Shown here piece after piece: positions 45,270 through 55,067 of a DNA stretch of 64,000 bases. The DNA is from Streptomyces sp. ADI95-17. Its GTDB lineage: Bacteria; Actinomycetota; Actinomycetes; Streptomycetales; Streptomycetaceae. The position numbers were made by a program, and so were the translations under genes. The notes below the pieces were generated by a model that searched no databases, was not told the origin of the DNA, and saw only the letters and a list, made by a program, of their open reading frames with translations. Positions within the stretch are counted from its first letter, which is position 1, and each line of letters opens with the position of its first letter. The stretch lies in NCBI RefSeq assembly GCF_003846175.1, contig NZ_ML123045.1:530239-594238 (forward strand). The letters run 5' to 3'.

Positions 45270-45312
45270 CGAAGGGGTGCCGGGACGAACACATCGTCCT
45301 GGCACCCCTTCG
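45270..45312 (+). terminator. Terminator after the GT87/PAP2 gene
   Basis: Stem of about 18 bp with one G-U pair: GAAGGGGTGCCGGGACGA (45271-45288), loop ACACA, and its complement (45294-45311). Perfect outer pairs extend it by one. Confidence 0.8.
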
Positions 45313-45371
45313 GCGTGGATCGCCGCCTGACCAGCATCCGCCCATCGGCCCGGGTCCGCCACTCGAACGGC

Positions 45372-46388
45372 TCAGGAGCCGGTCGTTCCCAGGGCCCAGG
45401 TGGCAACGGAGAGCGTGGCCATGGAGACCACCGTCGAGGCCACCACCGCATTGCGGGCCACCCGGGTGTCCAGGCCGTACTGCTGGGCGTAGATGAAGGC
45501 ATTCTGAGCGGTCGGCAGCGCCGAGCAGAGCACCACGGCGAGCAGTTGGTGCTCCGGCAGATGCAGCAGCGGGCCGCCGACGGCCAGCGCGATCAGGGGC
45601 TGGACCAGCGTCTTGAGCGCCACCGCCACGACGACCTCGGCGCGCACCGGACGGGCCGTCCTCCGCGGGAGCTCCGGCGAATCGGAGGCGGCCGGGCGGG
45701 CGTTCAGGGACAGCCCCAGCGTGATCAGCGCCGTCGGTACGGCGGCTGCGCCGAGCAGATCGCAGGAGTGGGCGAGCGCGTGCGGCAGCCGCAGTCCGAG
45801 CGCGGAGACAGCCACCCCGAGCAACGAGGCCATGATGATGGGATTGCGGACCGGCATGGTCAGCATCCGCCGGAACACGACGGCCCTCCCGGAGACGGGC
45901 TTTGTCCCCGCCCCCGCCCCCGTCACGGTCCCCGTGCCCGTCCCCGAGTCCAGCAGCGCGAGGATCACCGGGGAGACCAACAGGACCTGGAACAGGATGA
46001 TCTGGGCGACGAACGACGCGTCACCGAGCACCTGGACCGCCACCGGGATGCCGAGATTGGCGGAGTTGACGTAGCCCGACGCCATGCTGCCGATCGCCCG
46101 GTCCGCCGTGCCCCGGCCGAAGAGCCGGCCGGACACCAGGAACCCGAGCCCGCAGACCAGCGCGGTACCCGCGGCGAAGGCCACCATCGAGGAGTTGGCG
46201 AAGGTGTTCAGCCGCGCCCCGGAGACCATGGTGAACAGGGCGGCGGGCATGGCCACATGGAAGACGAACCGGCCGAGCACGGCCTCCGCCTGCGCGCCGA
46301 GCAGACCGCTGCGGCCGACCACGTATCCGATCGCGGTGAGCATCCAGATGGGCGCGAAGGCGGAGAGCAGGGCGTGCATGCCCGCCAT
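45372..46388 (-). CDS. AEC-family (auxin-efflux-carrier-like) transporter
   Basis: 338 residues from ATG 46388. Ten-helix AEC layout: FAPIWMLTAIGYVVGRSGLLG, LGRFVFHVAMPAALFTMVSGARL, GYVNSANLGIPVAVQVLGDASFVAQIILFQVLL (family core), NPIIMASLLGVAVSALGLRLP and AVPTALITLGLSLNARP. The Gly/Thr-rich loop GTGTGTVTGAGAGTKPVSG in the middle is a low-complexity expansion. Family members export malonate, malate or related anions. Convergent with the GT87/PAP2 gene; 97 bp upstream lies the P450 stop. Confidence 0.92.
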   Translation of the reverse strand: MAGMHALLSAFAPIWMLTAIGYVVGRSGLLGAQAEAVLGRFVFHVAMPAALFTMVSGARLNTFANSSMVAFAAGTALVCGLGFLVSGRLFGRGTADRAIGSMASGYVNSANLGIPVAVQVLGDASFVAQIILFQVLLVSPVILALLDSGTGTGTVTGAGAGTKPVSGRAVVFRRMLTMPVRNPIIMASLLGVAVSALGLRLPHALAHSCDLLGAAAVPTALITLGLSLNARPAASDSPELPRRTARPVRAEVVVAVALKTLVQPLIALAVGGPLLHLPEHQLLAVVLCSALPTAQNAFIYAQQYGLDTRVARNAVVASTVVSMATLSVATWALGTTGS

Positions 46389-46485
46389 GATCCTCGCGCC
46401 GTTGTGCGCCTCCCGCGCGGGGGTTCGGCGGGAGGCGCGCCGCTGAGCACGGACGACAGCGGGTCAGCGCACGGACGGCAGAAGG

Positions 46486-47781
46486 TCAGCTCCCGGCAGC
46501 GGCCCCGGATCCGGAGGCCCCAGGAGCCCCGGAAGCACCCGCGCTGCTGACCTGAAGCTGCTTGATCCCGTTGAGCCACGCCGAACGCAGTCGCCGCGGA
46601 TCCTCGACCAGCCGCAGATCGGGCAGCACGTCCGCGATCGCGTTGAAGATCAGGTTGATCTCCATCACGGCGAGCGACTTGCCGAGGCAGAAGTGCGGAC
46701 CCCCGCCGCCGAATCCCAGGTGCGGGTTGGGATCGCGGGTGATGTCGAAGGTCTCCGGGCGGTCGAAGACCTCCGGGTCGTTATTGGCCGACGAGTAGAA
46801 CAGCCCGACCCGGTCGCCCTTCCTGATCCGCTGCCCGCCCAGTTCGGTGTCCTGGGTGGCGGTCCGCTGGAAGGAGACCACGGGTGTCGCCCAGCGGACG
46901 ATCTCCTCGGCGGTCGTCTCCGGGCGCTCGCGCTTGTAGAGCTCCCACTGGTCGGGGTGGCTGAGGAAGGCGTGCATGCCGTGACTGATGGCGTTGCGGG
47001 TGGTCTCGTTGCCGGCCACCGCCAGCAGGATCACGAAGAAGCCGAACTCGTCGGAGTTGAGGTTCCCCCGGCCCTCCGCGGCGACCAGCTGGGAGACGAT
47101 GTCCTGGGCCGGGCACTCCTTGCGGGCGGCCGCCAGATTCATCGAGTACGAGACGATCTCCATGGCCGCCTCGGTGCCGACCTCCTCGGTGATCGCGTAC
47201 TCGGGATCGTCGTACGCGGCCATCTTGTTGGACCAGTCGAAGAGCTTGGACCGGTCCTCCTGCGGTACGCCGATGAGCTCCGCGATGGCCTGGAGCGGCA
47301 GTTCGACGGCGATGTTGGTGACGAAGTCGAACGATCCGTTCTCGTCGGCGGAGGCGAGCGCGGTCTCGACGATCGAACGGGCGCGGCCGCGCAGCGCCTG
47401 CTCCAGGGAGCGCACCGCCCGGGGAGTGAAGCCCCGCTGGACGATCTGGCGGACCCGGGTGTGCTCGGGCGGGTCCATGTTCAGCATGATCAGTTTCTGG
47501 ACCTCGATCTGGTCCCGGCTGATCGACTCGTTGAAGCGGATGACCGCGGTGTTGGTGTTGGAGGAGAACAGTTCGGGGTGGGTGGAGACGTACTTGACGT
47601 CCGCATGCCGGGTGACGACCCAGTAGCCCTCGTCGTCGAAACCGGAGATGCCGGCCGGCTGGGCACACCACCAGACCGGTGCGGTCTGCCGCATCCGAGC
47701 GAACTCCGGGTGTGGAATGCGGGCTTGGAGCAGATCGGGATCGGTGAAGTCGAACCCTTCGGGCAGATGGGGGCAGGACAT
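46486..47781 (-). CDS. Cytochrome P450, CYP125-like
   Basis: 431 residues. The haem ligand is C365 in HLGFGGGGPHFCLGKSLA. The I helix is VILLAVAGNETTRNAISHGMHAF, the K helix ExxR is EEIVRWATP, and the substrate-recognition region starts MDPPEHTRVRQIVQRGFTPRAV. AGNETTRN in the I helix and the general pattern resemble the CYP125 steroid C26/27-hydroxylases of actinobacteria. It is divergent from a FadA5-like thiolase and a matching 3Fe-4S-type ferredoxin gene exists at 61481. Predicted role: terminal oxidation of a steroid or branched alkyl side chain. The C-terminal Gly/Ala/Ser tail is low-complexity. Confidence 0.88.
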   Translation of the reverse strand: MSCPHLPEGFDFTDPDLLQARIPHPEFARMRQTAPVWWCAQPAGISGFDDEGYWVVTRHADVKYVSTHPELFSSNTNTAVIRFNESISRDQIEVQKLIMLNMDPPEHTRVRQIVQRGFTPRAVRSLEQALRGRARSIVETALASADENGSFDFVTNIAVELPLQAIAELIGVPQEDRSKLFDWSNKMAAYDDPEYAITEEVGTEAAMEIVSYSMNLAAARKECPAQDIVSQLVAAEGRGNLNSDEFGFFVILLAVAGNETTRNAISHGMHAFLSHPDQWELYKRERPETTAEEIVRWATPVVSFQRTATQDTELGGQRIRKGDRVGLFYSSANNDPEVFDRPETFDITRDPNPHLGFGGGGPHFCLGKSLAVMEINLIFNAIADVLPDLRLVEDPRRLRSAWLNGIKQLQVSSAGASGAPGASGSGAAAGS

Positions 47782-47857
47782 CGGCAGCTCCAGGTCGGTC
47801 CGAGGGCCGCCCGGACGTTGCCTGACGACCCATCAGAAGTTGACGGAAAGGTAGTAA

Positions 47858-49232
<1,375 letters not shown>

Positions 49233-49262
49233 AACGGGCGTCGCACCGGGGCTCCGGAGGGC

Positions 49263-49310
49263 GGGCCCCCGGCCCGGGGTGTCGCCAGGTGCACCCCGGG
49301 CCGGGGGCCC
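49263..49310 (+). terminator. Terminator after the thiolase gene
   Basis: Perfect 19-bp stem: GGGCCCCCGGCCCGGGGTG (49263-49281) and its complement (49292-49310), loop of ten bases. Confidence 0.85.
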
Positions 49311-49353
49311 ACGCCGATGTCACGGCGCCGCGCCGCCGCATAGCGTCACGGCC

Positions 49354-50691
49354 ATGAGCAACGACAACAGCCGTACGGGATACGCGACTTCGGGCAGGCG
49401 GCGGCGCATCGCCCGCCGGACGACGGCGGCCGCCGCGGCGATGGTCCTCGCCGCCCTCGGCGTCGCACCGGCCGTGGCCCAGCAGCCCACCACCCGGCAG
49501 TCTGCCGCCCAACAGCCCACCGGCCGGCAGCCGGCGGCACAACAGCCCGCCCGGACGCCGGACCTGCGCACCGCGCACGGCAGAGGAACCCTGCTGAGCA
49601 TCACCCCCGTGGCCGACCTCGACCGCGCGGAAGTCGCCCGGTTCCTCGCCTCGGGCGGCATGGACACCGCCACCGTCCGCCACGGACTGTGCGGCTACCG
49701 CCTCACCTACCGCACCGTCACCCCGCAGGGTGCACCCACCACCGCGACCGGCCTCCTCGCCCTGCCCAAGGGCGGCCCGCACCGTCTCGACCTGGTCTCC
49801 GACACCCACGGCACCATGGCCCACCGCGACTACGCACCCTCCGCCGGTGAGGACTTCGGCCGCTTCGCCCCCTACCTCCATGCCTCGGCCGGCCGCGCCG
49901 TCGCCGCGCCCGACTACCTGGGCCTCGGCAAGGGGCCCGGGCGCCACCCGTACATGGACACCAAGTCCTCCGTCACCGCCTCCCTCGACATGCTGCGGGC
50001 CGCGCGTACCGCCGCGCAGCGCCTGGGCCGGCCGCTCACCGGCGATGTGTACGCCAGTGGCTTCTCCCAGGGCGGCCAGGTCGCGATGGCCCTGGGCAAG
50101 GCACTCGGCGACGGTGCGGACCGGCACTTCGAACTCCGGGCGCTCGCCCCAGTGTCGGGCCCCTACGACATCGAACACGCGGAGACGCCCGCCCTGTTCG
50201 ACGGCCGGGTCAACGACATCAGCGCCGTCTTCTACATGTCGTACTACCTCACCGCGCAGAGCAGACTGCACCCGCTCTACAAGGACCCCTCCGAGGCGTT
50301 CCGGAAGCCGTACGCGGACATCGTCGACGGCCTCTTCGACAGCGAACACACCGAGGAGGAGATCATCCCGGCGCTGCCCGCGACGCTCAAGGAGCTGCTC
50401 ACCGACGACTACTACCGCCGGCTCCAGCACCTCAGCGGCGGTCTGCTGGACGCGGCGCGCGCCCAGGACGGCAACTGCGCCTGGAAACCGGACGTTCCGG
50501 TACGGCTGTACTCCTCGTCCGGTGACACCGACGTGCCGATCGCCAACGCCCTTCACTGCGCCGCCGATCTGGCCGGCCGGGGAGTCGACGCCCCTGTCGT
50601 CGACCAGGGGCCGGCCGACCACAACACGACGTACATGAAGTCGGGTCCGGAGATCGTCCGCTGGTTCGACACAGTGGCCGCGCGGCGTTGA
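49354..50691 (+). CDS. Secreted alpha/beta-hydrolase lipase
   Basis: 445 residues from ATG 49354. A twin-arginine-rich start (SGRRRRIARRTTAAAAAMVLAALGVAPAVA) suggests Tat export. The first mature stretch is a low-complexity QQPTTRQSAAQQPTGRQPAAQQPAR. The catalytic domain resembles the actinobacterial secretory lipases: VDLVSDTHGT-like RLDLVSDTHGTMAH, the nucleophile S238 in VYASGFSQGGQVAM, the acid in LYSSSGDTDVP and the histidine in QGPADHNTTYMKSG. Likely hydrolyses lipids or esters outside the cell. It may provide substrate for the P450/thiolase pathway, but this is only suggested by position. Confidence 0.9.
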   Translation: MSNDNSRTGYATSGRRRRIARRTTAAAAAMVLAALGVAPAVAQQPTTRQSAAQQPTGRQPAAQQPARTPDLRTAHGRGTLLSITPVADLDRAEVARFLASGGMDTATVRHGLCGYRLTYRTVTPQGAPTTATGLLALPKGGPHRLDLVSDTHGTMAHRDYAPSAGEDFGRFAPYLHASAGRAVAAPDYLGLGKGPGRHPYMDTKSSVTASLDMLRAARTAAQRLGRPLTGDVYASGFSQGGQVAMALGKALGDGADRHFELRALAPVSGPYDIEHAETPALFDGRVNDISAVFYMSYYLTAQSRLHPLYKDPSEAFRKPYADIVDGLFDSEHTEEEIIPALPATLKELLTDDYYRRLQHLSGGLLDAARAQDGNCAWKPDVPVRLYSSSGDTDVPIANALHCAADLAGRGVDAPVVDQGPADHNTTYMKSGPEIVRWFDTVAARR

Positions 50692-50714
50692 GCGGAGTCC
50701 GGACGGCAGGGGGA

Positions 50715-50738
50715 CCCCGGCCGGTCGTCCGGCCGGGG
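50715..50738. terminator. Bidirectional terminator between the lipase and DNA-binding-like gene
   Basis: Perfect 10-bp stem CCCCGGCCGG (50715-50724), loop TCGT, complement 50729-50738; the two genes converge here. Confidence 0.7.
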
Positions 50739-50771
50739 CCGCGTCGCCGCAGCGACGGGGTGCGTGCGTGC

Positions 50772-51596
50772 TCAGTACGGCACGTGGGTGGGGAAGGTGG
50801 CGGTGGGGCTGAACAGCGCCGCGTATCCCTCTTCGTGGTGGCGGCGGTGCCGCCCGGACCGGCCGACGTCCGCGACCGGGGTCGCGAGCGTGAGCAGCCC
50901 GTCGTTGGCGAGTTCCTGTACGCGCATCAGCAGTGCCCGTACCTCCAGGCCGAGTTCGGCGGCCACCGTCTGCAGATCGAGGCCGGATTCCCAGCTCCAC
51001 AGCAGTACGGAGTCCATGCTCGGCGACCAGACGACGGTGTTGTCCACCTGGGCCGGCGGGGACGGTGACGGGATCATGGCCGTGGTCGTGGCTGTGGCCA
51101 GGGTCATGGACGTGGCCAGGGCGGGAGGCTGGGGCGGAGCCGGGGGTACGGTCACGGCCGGTGACTGCGCCGGGACGGGCTTCGGCGCGTCCGGCGGCGG
51201 GGCGGGGGTCTCGTCGGCCGGGTGCGGCCGGGGGTGTTCCGGCGCGGCGGCGGGCGGCCCCGCCGAATCGCCCGCCGGCGGGGTCCGGTTGAGGAGCTGT
51301 TCGGCGAGGGACCGCGCGTCACTGCGGCCGACGGTGCGTCGAGCTAATCGCACCTCGCGTTCGTTGAGGCCCATCAGATCCGCGATCGAGCCGTCGTCGC
51401 CGACCGTGACGGCGAAAGCGGCCAGCGTTCGGCTTCGCTCCGCCTGTGTCTCGTCCAGCAGCGCCTGTGCCCGGCGCATGCGTTCGTCGCTGGCGCAGAA
51501 AGCTTCCGCTAGAACGGTGTTCCGCTCCCAGAATTCTCTTGGTTCCACGGAAGTGACAACGCGCCGGTGGCCGCTGGGAACGGATGGACGAGCCAA
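50772..51596 (-). CDS. Hypothetical protein with helix-turn-helix-like N-terminus and WH-like end
   Basis: About 274 residues. The start is uncertain: TTG 51596 or GTG 51548. The N-terminal 100 residues are helical with an HTH-like stretch AAFAVTVGDDGSIADLMGLNEREVRLARRTVG. The middle is a long Pro/Ala-rich linker. The C-terminus holds a second small helical region (SMDSVLLWSWESGLDLQTVAAELGLEVRALLMRVQELANDG) like a sigma-4 or winged-helix fold. It may bind DNA or be a small regulator. It lies between a lipase and a murein transglycosylase, both secreted, which says little about its function. I do not recognise the family. Confidence 0.65.
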   Translation of the reverse strand: MARPSVPSGHRRVVTSVEPREFWERNTVLAEAFCASDERMRRAQALLDETQAERSRTLAAFAVTVGDDGSIADLMGLNEREVRLARRTVGRSDARSLAEQLLNRTPPAGDSAGPPAAAPEHPRPHPADETPAPPPDAPKPVPAQSPAVTVPPAPPQPPALATSMTLATATTTAMIPSPSPPAQVDNTVVWSPSMDSVLLWSWESGLDLQTVAAELGLEVRALLMRVQELANDGLLTLATPVADVGRSGRHRRHHEEGYAALFSPTATFPTHVPY

Positions 51597-51683
51597 ATGC
51601 GCCTAGATGGACTAACGGGGGAACGAACCGGCCAAGTCGTATCAAGTGCCTGTTCACACGGGGAGGTGACGGGGCCGGGCGCG

Positions 51684-51716
51684 GCGAAGGCCCCGACCGG
51701 TGGCCGGGGCCTTCGC
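51684..51716 (-). terminator. Terminator after the transglycosylase gene
   Basis: 12-bp stem GCGAAGGCCCCG (51684-51695) with CGGGGCCTTCGC (51705-51716) plus an inner pair ACCGGT, 62 bp behind the stop. Confidence 0.7.
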
Positions 51717-51777
51717 GTGATCCTGCGTACGAGCGCTCGGCGCAGTGCCGATGGCCGGCTCGGGGCCGGAGGCCGGC

Positions 51778-52218
51778 TCAGTACCAGTGGTTGGCCTGCC
51801 AGAAGGACCAGGCGCCGCACGGGCTGCCGTAGCGGGAGTTCATGTAGTCCATGCCCCACTTGATCTGGGTGGAGGGGTTGGTCTTCCAGTCGGCGCCGGC
51901 CGAGGCCATCTTCGAGCCGGGCAGGGCCTGCACGAGACCGTAGGCGCCGGAGGAGGCGTTGGTCGCGGTGTGGTTCCAGCCGCTCTCGTGCTGGACGATG
52001 TTGCTGAAGCACTGGAACTGCGCGGCGTCGCCGATCATCGACTTCGCCGTGGCCTGCGCGCTCCCCGCGACGGACGTCGGCGCTGCGGCCGGTGCGGCCA
52101 TGGCCGGGGTGACGCCGAGGCCCAGGCCGGTGGCGCCGAGGAGCACGGCGGCGCCGGCGACGGCGGACTTGCGGCGGGCGGTGCGGGGCTTGGCGAGGAT
52201 GTTACGGGCGAACGACAC
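51778..52218 (-). CDS. Secreted transglycosylase (SLT/Rpf-like lysozyme fold)
   Basis: 146 residues. Signal peptide (KSAVAGAAVLLGATGLGLGVTPAMA-A), a short Ala/Pro linker, then a compact lysozyme-like domain: FQCFSNIVQHESGWNHTATNASSGAYGLVQALPGSKMASAGADWKTNPSTQIKWGMDYMNSRYGSPCGAWSFWQANHWY. The catalytic Glu is in QHESGWN; the two cysteines flank the domain. It cleaves the glycan of peptidoglycan, for remodelling or for exit from dormancy. It is preceded by a structured leader at 52245-52340 that may be a c-di-AMP riboswitch; such switches commonly control Streptomyces cell-wall hydrolases. Confidence 0.93.
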   Translation of the reverse strand: MSFARNILAKPRTARRKSAVAGAAVLLGATGLGLGVTPAMAAPAAAPTSVAGSAQATAKSMIGDAAQFQCFSNIVQHESGWNHTATNASSGAYGLVQALPGSKMASAGADWKTNPSTQIKWGMDYMNSRYGSPCGAWSFWQANHWY

Positions 52219-52244
52219 AGACAGACCTAACGTCGGGTACGGGG

Positions 52245-52340
52245 GAGTCGCCTGCCGGTCCGGATGGTGCGGTCGTGCGGGTGGACCGGGCTTCGTCGAC
52301 CGCGGTCCGGTTCGGCGGACCCAGCGGTGCTCGGCGACTC
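52245..52340 (-). promoter_or_regulatory. Candidate ydaO-type (c-di-AMP) riboswitch
   Basis: On the minus strand GAGTCGCC (52340-52333) pairs perfectly with GGCGACTC (52252-52245), closing a 96-nt structure. Inside, CCGAGCACC, GGTCCGCCGAACCGGACC and CACCCGCACGACCGCACCATCCGGACCGGC resemble the conserved parts of ydaO riboswitches (GCCGA, CGGAGGAACCG, CACCCGACAG...CCGG...GGC). It lies 27 bp before the transglycosylase start. The rest of this 321-bp spacer (52341-52539) shows nothing. Confidence 0.5.
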
Positions 52341-52539
52341 ATCCAGTGATAGCGGCGGCGTTCAGCCATGGCAACGACCCCTGGTACGAGCCCGCCTCGT
52401 ACCCGGAGCCGGAGGACCCGGACCGCCCCGGCCGACCCCGCCGCGTCGCCGCAGCTCCGCGGCGCCGCTCAGCGGGCCGTACGCCCGGGAGCGCGGCTAC
52501 TATCCCGCGTCGTGGAGGACCAAGGTCCTGTGGGAGCCC

Positions 52540-53358
52540 TCACTCGCGAGGAGCGTCGAATGTGACCTGGGCCTCGAAGGCGGCGCGGCGGGTGGCCCGG
52601 CGCAGCGCCTTCAGCAGCGCCGGACCGACGGCCAGGGTCAGCACCGCGGTGAGCACCGCCCGGCCCAGGTCCCAGCCGAGCGAGGTGGCCAGACAGTAGG
52701 CGAGGAAGCGGACCAGGTTGTCCGTCAGCGGATCGCCCGCGTGGAAGGAGACCCCCGAGCCGGCCGGGGGCACGATCGTCCACCCGTACAGGTTCATCAC
52801 CGTGCCGTACGCGAACGACGCCACGAACCCGTAGCCCGCGAGCATCAGCGACTCGGCCCGCCCGCGCAGCCGGTCAGGGCCCGGCAGCAGGCCCGCGCCC
52901 ATCGCGAACCAGCCCATCGACAGCATCTGGAACGGCATCCACGGCCCGACCCCGCCGGTGAGCAGTGCGGATGCGAACATGGTCACCGAGCCGAGCACGA
53001 AGCCGAAGCCGGGCCCGAGCACCCGGCCGCTCAGCACCATCAGGAAGAACATCGGCTCCAGCCCCGCCGTACCCGCCCCCAGCGGCCGCAGCGCGGCACC
53101 GACCGCGGCCAGCACCCCCAGCATGGCGACCGCCTTCGCGTCGAGGCCGTCGTCCGCGATCGTCGCCACGACCACCCCGACCAGCAGCGGCAGCAGCGTG
53201 GCGAACAGCCACGGTGCGTCCTGGGAGTGCGCCAGACCGGAGCCGGGACCGGCCAGCAGCGGCCAGCCGAACGCGGCCACCCCGATCACGCTGATGAGGA
53301 CGAGCGCGGCGATCGCCCGCGGCCCGAGCCGTACCGCCCGCACCCGGCGCCCGCTCAC
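52540..53358 (-). CDS. ECF transporter substrate-binding (S) component
   Basis: 272 residues from GTG 53358, overlapping the ABC gene stop by 4 bp (GTGA). A polytopic S component of the riboflavin/pyridoxal-type group: LGPRAIAALVLISVIGVAAFGWPLL, FATLLPLLVGVVVATIADDGLDAKAVAMLGVLAAVGAALRPL, EPMFFLMVLSGRVLGPGFGFVLGSVTMFASALL and PWMPFQMLSMGWFAMGAGLL. It is the last gene of the riboswitch-controlled operon with CbiQ and the ATPases. S components define specificity; the riboswitch upstream argues for cobalamin or a cobalamin precursor rather than a vitamin of another class. Confidence 0.9.
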   Translation of the reverse strand: MSGRRVRAVRLGPRAIAALVLISVIGVAAFGWPLLAGPGSGLAHSQDAPWLFATLLPLLVGVVVATIADDGLDAKAVAMLGVLAAVGAALRPLGAGTAGLEPMFFLMVLSGRVLGPGFGFVLGSVTMFASALLTGGVGPWMPFQMLSMGWFAMGAGLLPGPDRLRGRAESLMLAGYGFVASFAYGTVMNLYGWTIVPPAGSGVSFHAGDPLTDNLVRFLAYCLATSLGWDLGRAVLTAVLTLAVGPALLKALRRATRRAAFEAQVTFDAPRE

Positions 53359-55067
53359 GACGGGTCTCCCAGCGCGGCGCGCACCTGCGCCACGGTCAGC
53401 CATTTCTGCGGGGCGAGGATCTTCGAGGTCTGCGGGGCGAACGCCGGGGACGAGACCACCACCTGCCGGGTCTCGCCGTCCGCGACGACCTCCCCGTCGG
53501 CGAGGATCACCACCCGGTGCGCCAGTTCCGCCGCGAGTTCCACATCGTGCGTGGCCAGGACGATCGCATGCCCCCGGGCCGCGAGGCCGCCGAGCACCGT
53601 GACCAGCCGGGCCTTCGCCGCGTAGTCCAGGCCGCGGGTCGGCTCGTCCAGGAGCAGCAGCGGGGGCCGCGCGGTGAGCACGACCGCCAGGGCGAGGGCG
53701 AGGCGCTGGCCCTCGGAGAGATCGCGCGGATGGGTGTCGTCCGGCACATCGGGCAGCAGCTCGGAGACCAGGGCCCGGCAGCTGCCGGGGGCGGCGCCCG
53801 CGTCGCTGTCCGCCGCGGCGCACTCGGCGGCGACGCTGTCCGCGTACAGCAGATCGCGCGGTTCCTGCGGTACGAGCCCGACCCGGCGCACCATCTCGCG
53901 CGGCTGGGTGCGGTGCGGGGTCCGGCCGCCGACGAGGACGGTGCCGGAGGTGGGCTCGACCATGCCGACGAGGGTGGCCAGCAGGGTGGACTTGCCCGCG
54001 CCGTTGCGGCCCATCAGGGCGACGGTCTCGCCCGGGGCGACGGTCAGCGTCACCCGGCGCAGCGCCTCGACGCGCCCGCGCCGTACGCCGAGCCGCTCGA
54101 CCCGGGCCGTGGCATCGGCGGCCGGTTCGGGCTCGGCGGCGGTCCGAGCGCCGCGGCCCAGCAGCCGGTCCAGGACGCCGCGCCGCACGGGGGAGGGGGC
54201 GACGGGTGCGAGCGGGGGAGCGGTCAGCGGCTCCGGGGCGGGCGGCTGCACGGAGGCGAGCCGTTCACGCAGGTCCGCCGCCCGGCGCCGGGCATCGCGG
54301 ACCGAGAGCGGCAGCGGTTCCCACCCCGCCAGCCGGCCCAGCGCGACGACCGGCGGGCGGACCGGGGAGACGGCCATGATGTCCGCGGGCGCGCCCATGA
54401 CCGGGGCGGCGCCCGGCGACGGCAGCAGGACGACCCGGTCCGCGTACTGCACCACCCGCTCCAGCCGGTGCTCCGCCATCAGGACCGTCGTACCCAGGTC
54501 GTGCACCAGCCGTTGCAGCACGGCGAGGACGTCCTCGGCCGCCGCCGGGTCCAGGGCGGACGTCGGCTCGTCGAGGACCAGGACCTTCGGGTGCGGGGTG
54601 AGGACGGAACCGATCGCGACCCGCTGCTGCTGGCCGCCGGAGAGCGTGGCGATCGGCCGGTCGCGCAGCTCGGCCAGTCCCAGCAGGTCCAGGGTCTCCT
54701 CGACCCGCCGCCGCATCACGTCGGGGGCCAGTCCCAGCGACTCCATGCCGTACGCCAGCTCGTCCTCGACCGTGTCGGTGACGAAGTGGGAGAGCGGGTC
54801 CTGGCCCACCGTGCCGACCAGATCGGCGAGTTCGCGCGGCTTGTGGGTACGGGTGTCGCGGCCGTCGACCGTGACCCGGCCGCTCAGCGTGCCGCCGGTG
54901 AAATGCGGCACCAGACCGGAAACGGCACCCAGCAGTGTCGACTTGCCGACCCCGGACGGGCCGACGAGCAGCACCAACTCGCCCTCGGGGACGGTCAGAT
55001 CGACCCCCGACAGGGTGGGGCGCTCGGCCCCCTCGTAACGCACCGAGACCTGCTCGAACCGGATCAC
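53355..55067 (-). CDS. ECF ABC transporter, tandem ATPase (CbiO-type double domain)
   Basis: 570 residues from GTG 55067, overlapping the CbiQ stop by 4 bp with AAGGAG upstream. Two complete ATPase modules. Module 1 (about 1-230): Walker A VGPSGVGKSTLL, signature TLSGGQQQRVAIG, Walker B VLVLDEPTSALDP, H-loop AEHRLE. Module 2 (about 320-540): Walker A MGRNGAGKSTLL, signature DLSEGQRLALALA, Walker B LLLLDEPTRGLDY, switch ATHDVEL. A Pro/Ala-rich linker joins them. It powers the CbiQ/S-component ECF importer. In the family it is usual to have two separate CbiO-like proteins or one fusion like this. Confidence 0.96.
   Translation of the reverse strand: MIRFEQVSVRYEGAERPTLSGVDLTVPEGELVLLVGPSGVGKSTLLGAVSGLVPHFTGGTLSGRVTVDGRDTRTHKPRELADLVGTVGQDPLSHFVTDTVEDELAYGMESLGLAPDVMRRRVEETLDLLGLAELRDRPIATLSGGQQQRVAIGSVLTPHPKVLVLDEPTSALDPAAAEDVLAVLQRLVHDLGTTVLMAEHRLERVVQYADRVVLLPSPGAAPVMGAPADIMAVSPVRPPVVALGRLAGWEPLPLSVRDARRRAADLRERLASVQPPAPEPLTAPPLAPVAPSPVRRGVLDRLLGRGARTAAEPEPAADATARVERLGVRRGRVEALRRVTLTVAPGETVALMGRNGAGKSTLLATLVGMVEPTSGTVLVGGRTPHRTQPREMVRRVGLVPQEPRDLLYADSVAAECAAADSDAGAAPGSCRALVSELLPDVPDDTHPRDLSEGQRLALALAVVLTARPPLLLLDEPTRGLDYAAKARLVTVLGGLAARGHAIVLATHDVELAAELAHRVVILADGEVVADGETRQVVVSSPAFAPQTSKILAPQKWLTVAQVRAALGDPS

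Noticed and set aside
43046..45502. An 818-codon open frame on the minus strand opposite the GT87/PAP2 gene
   Set aside because: High-GC shadow frame without domains; the plus-strand protein has clear membrane and PAP2 motifs.
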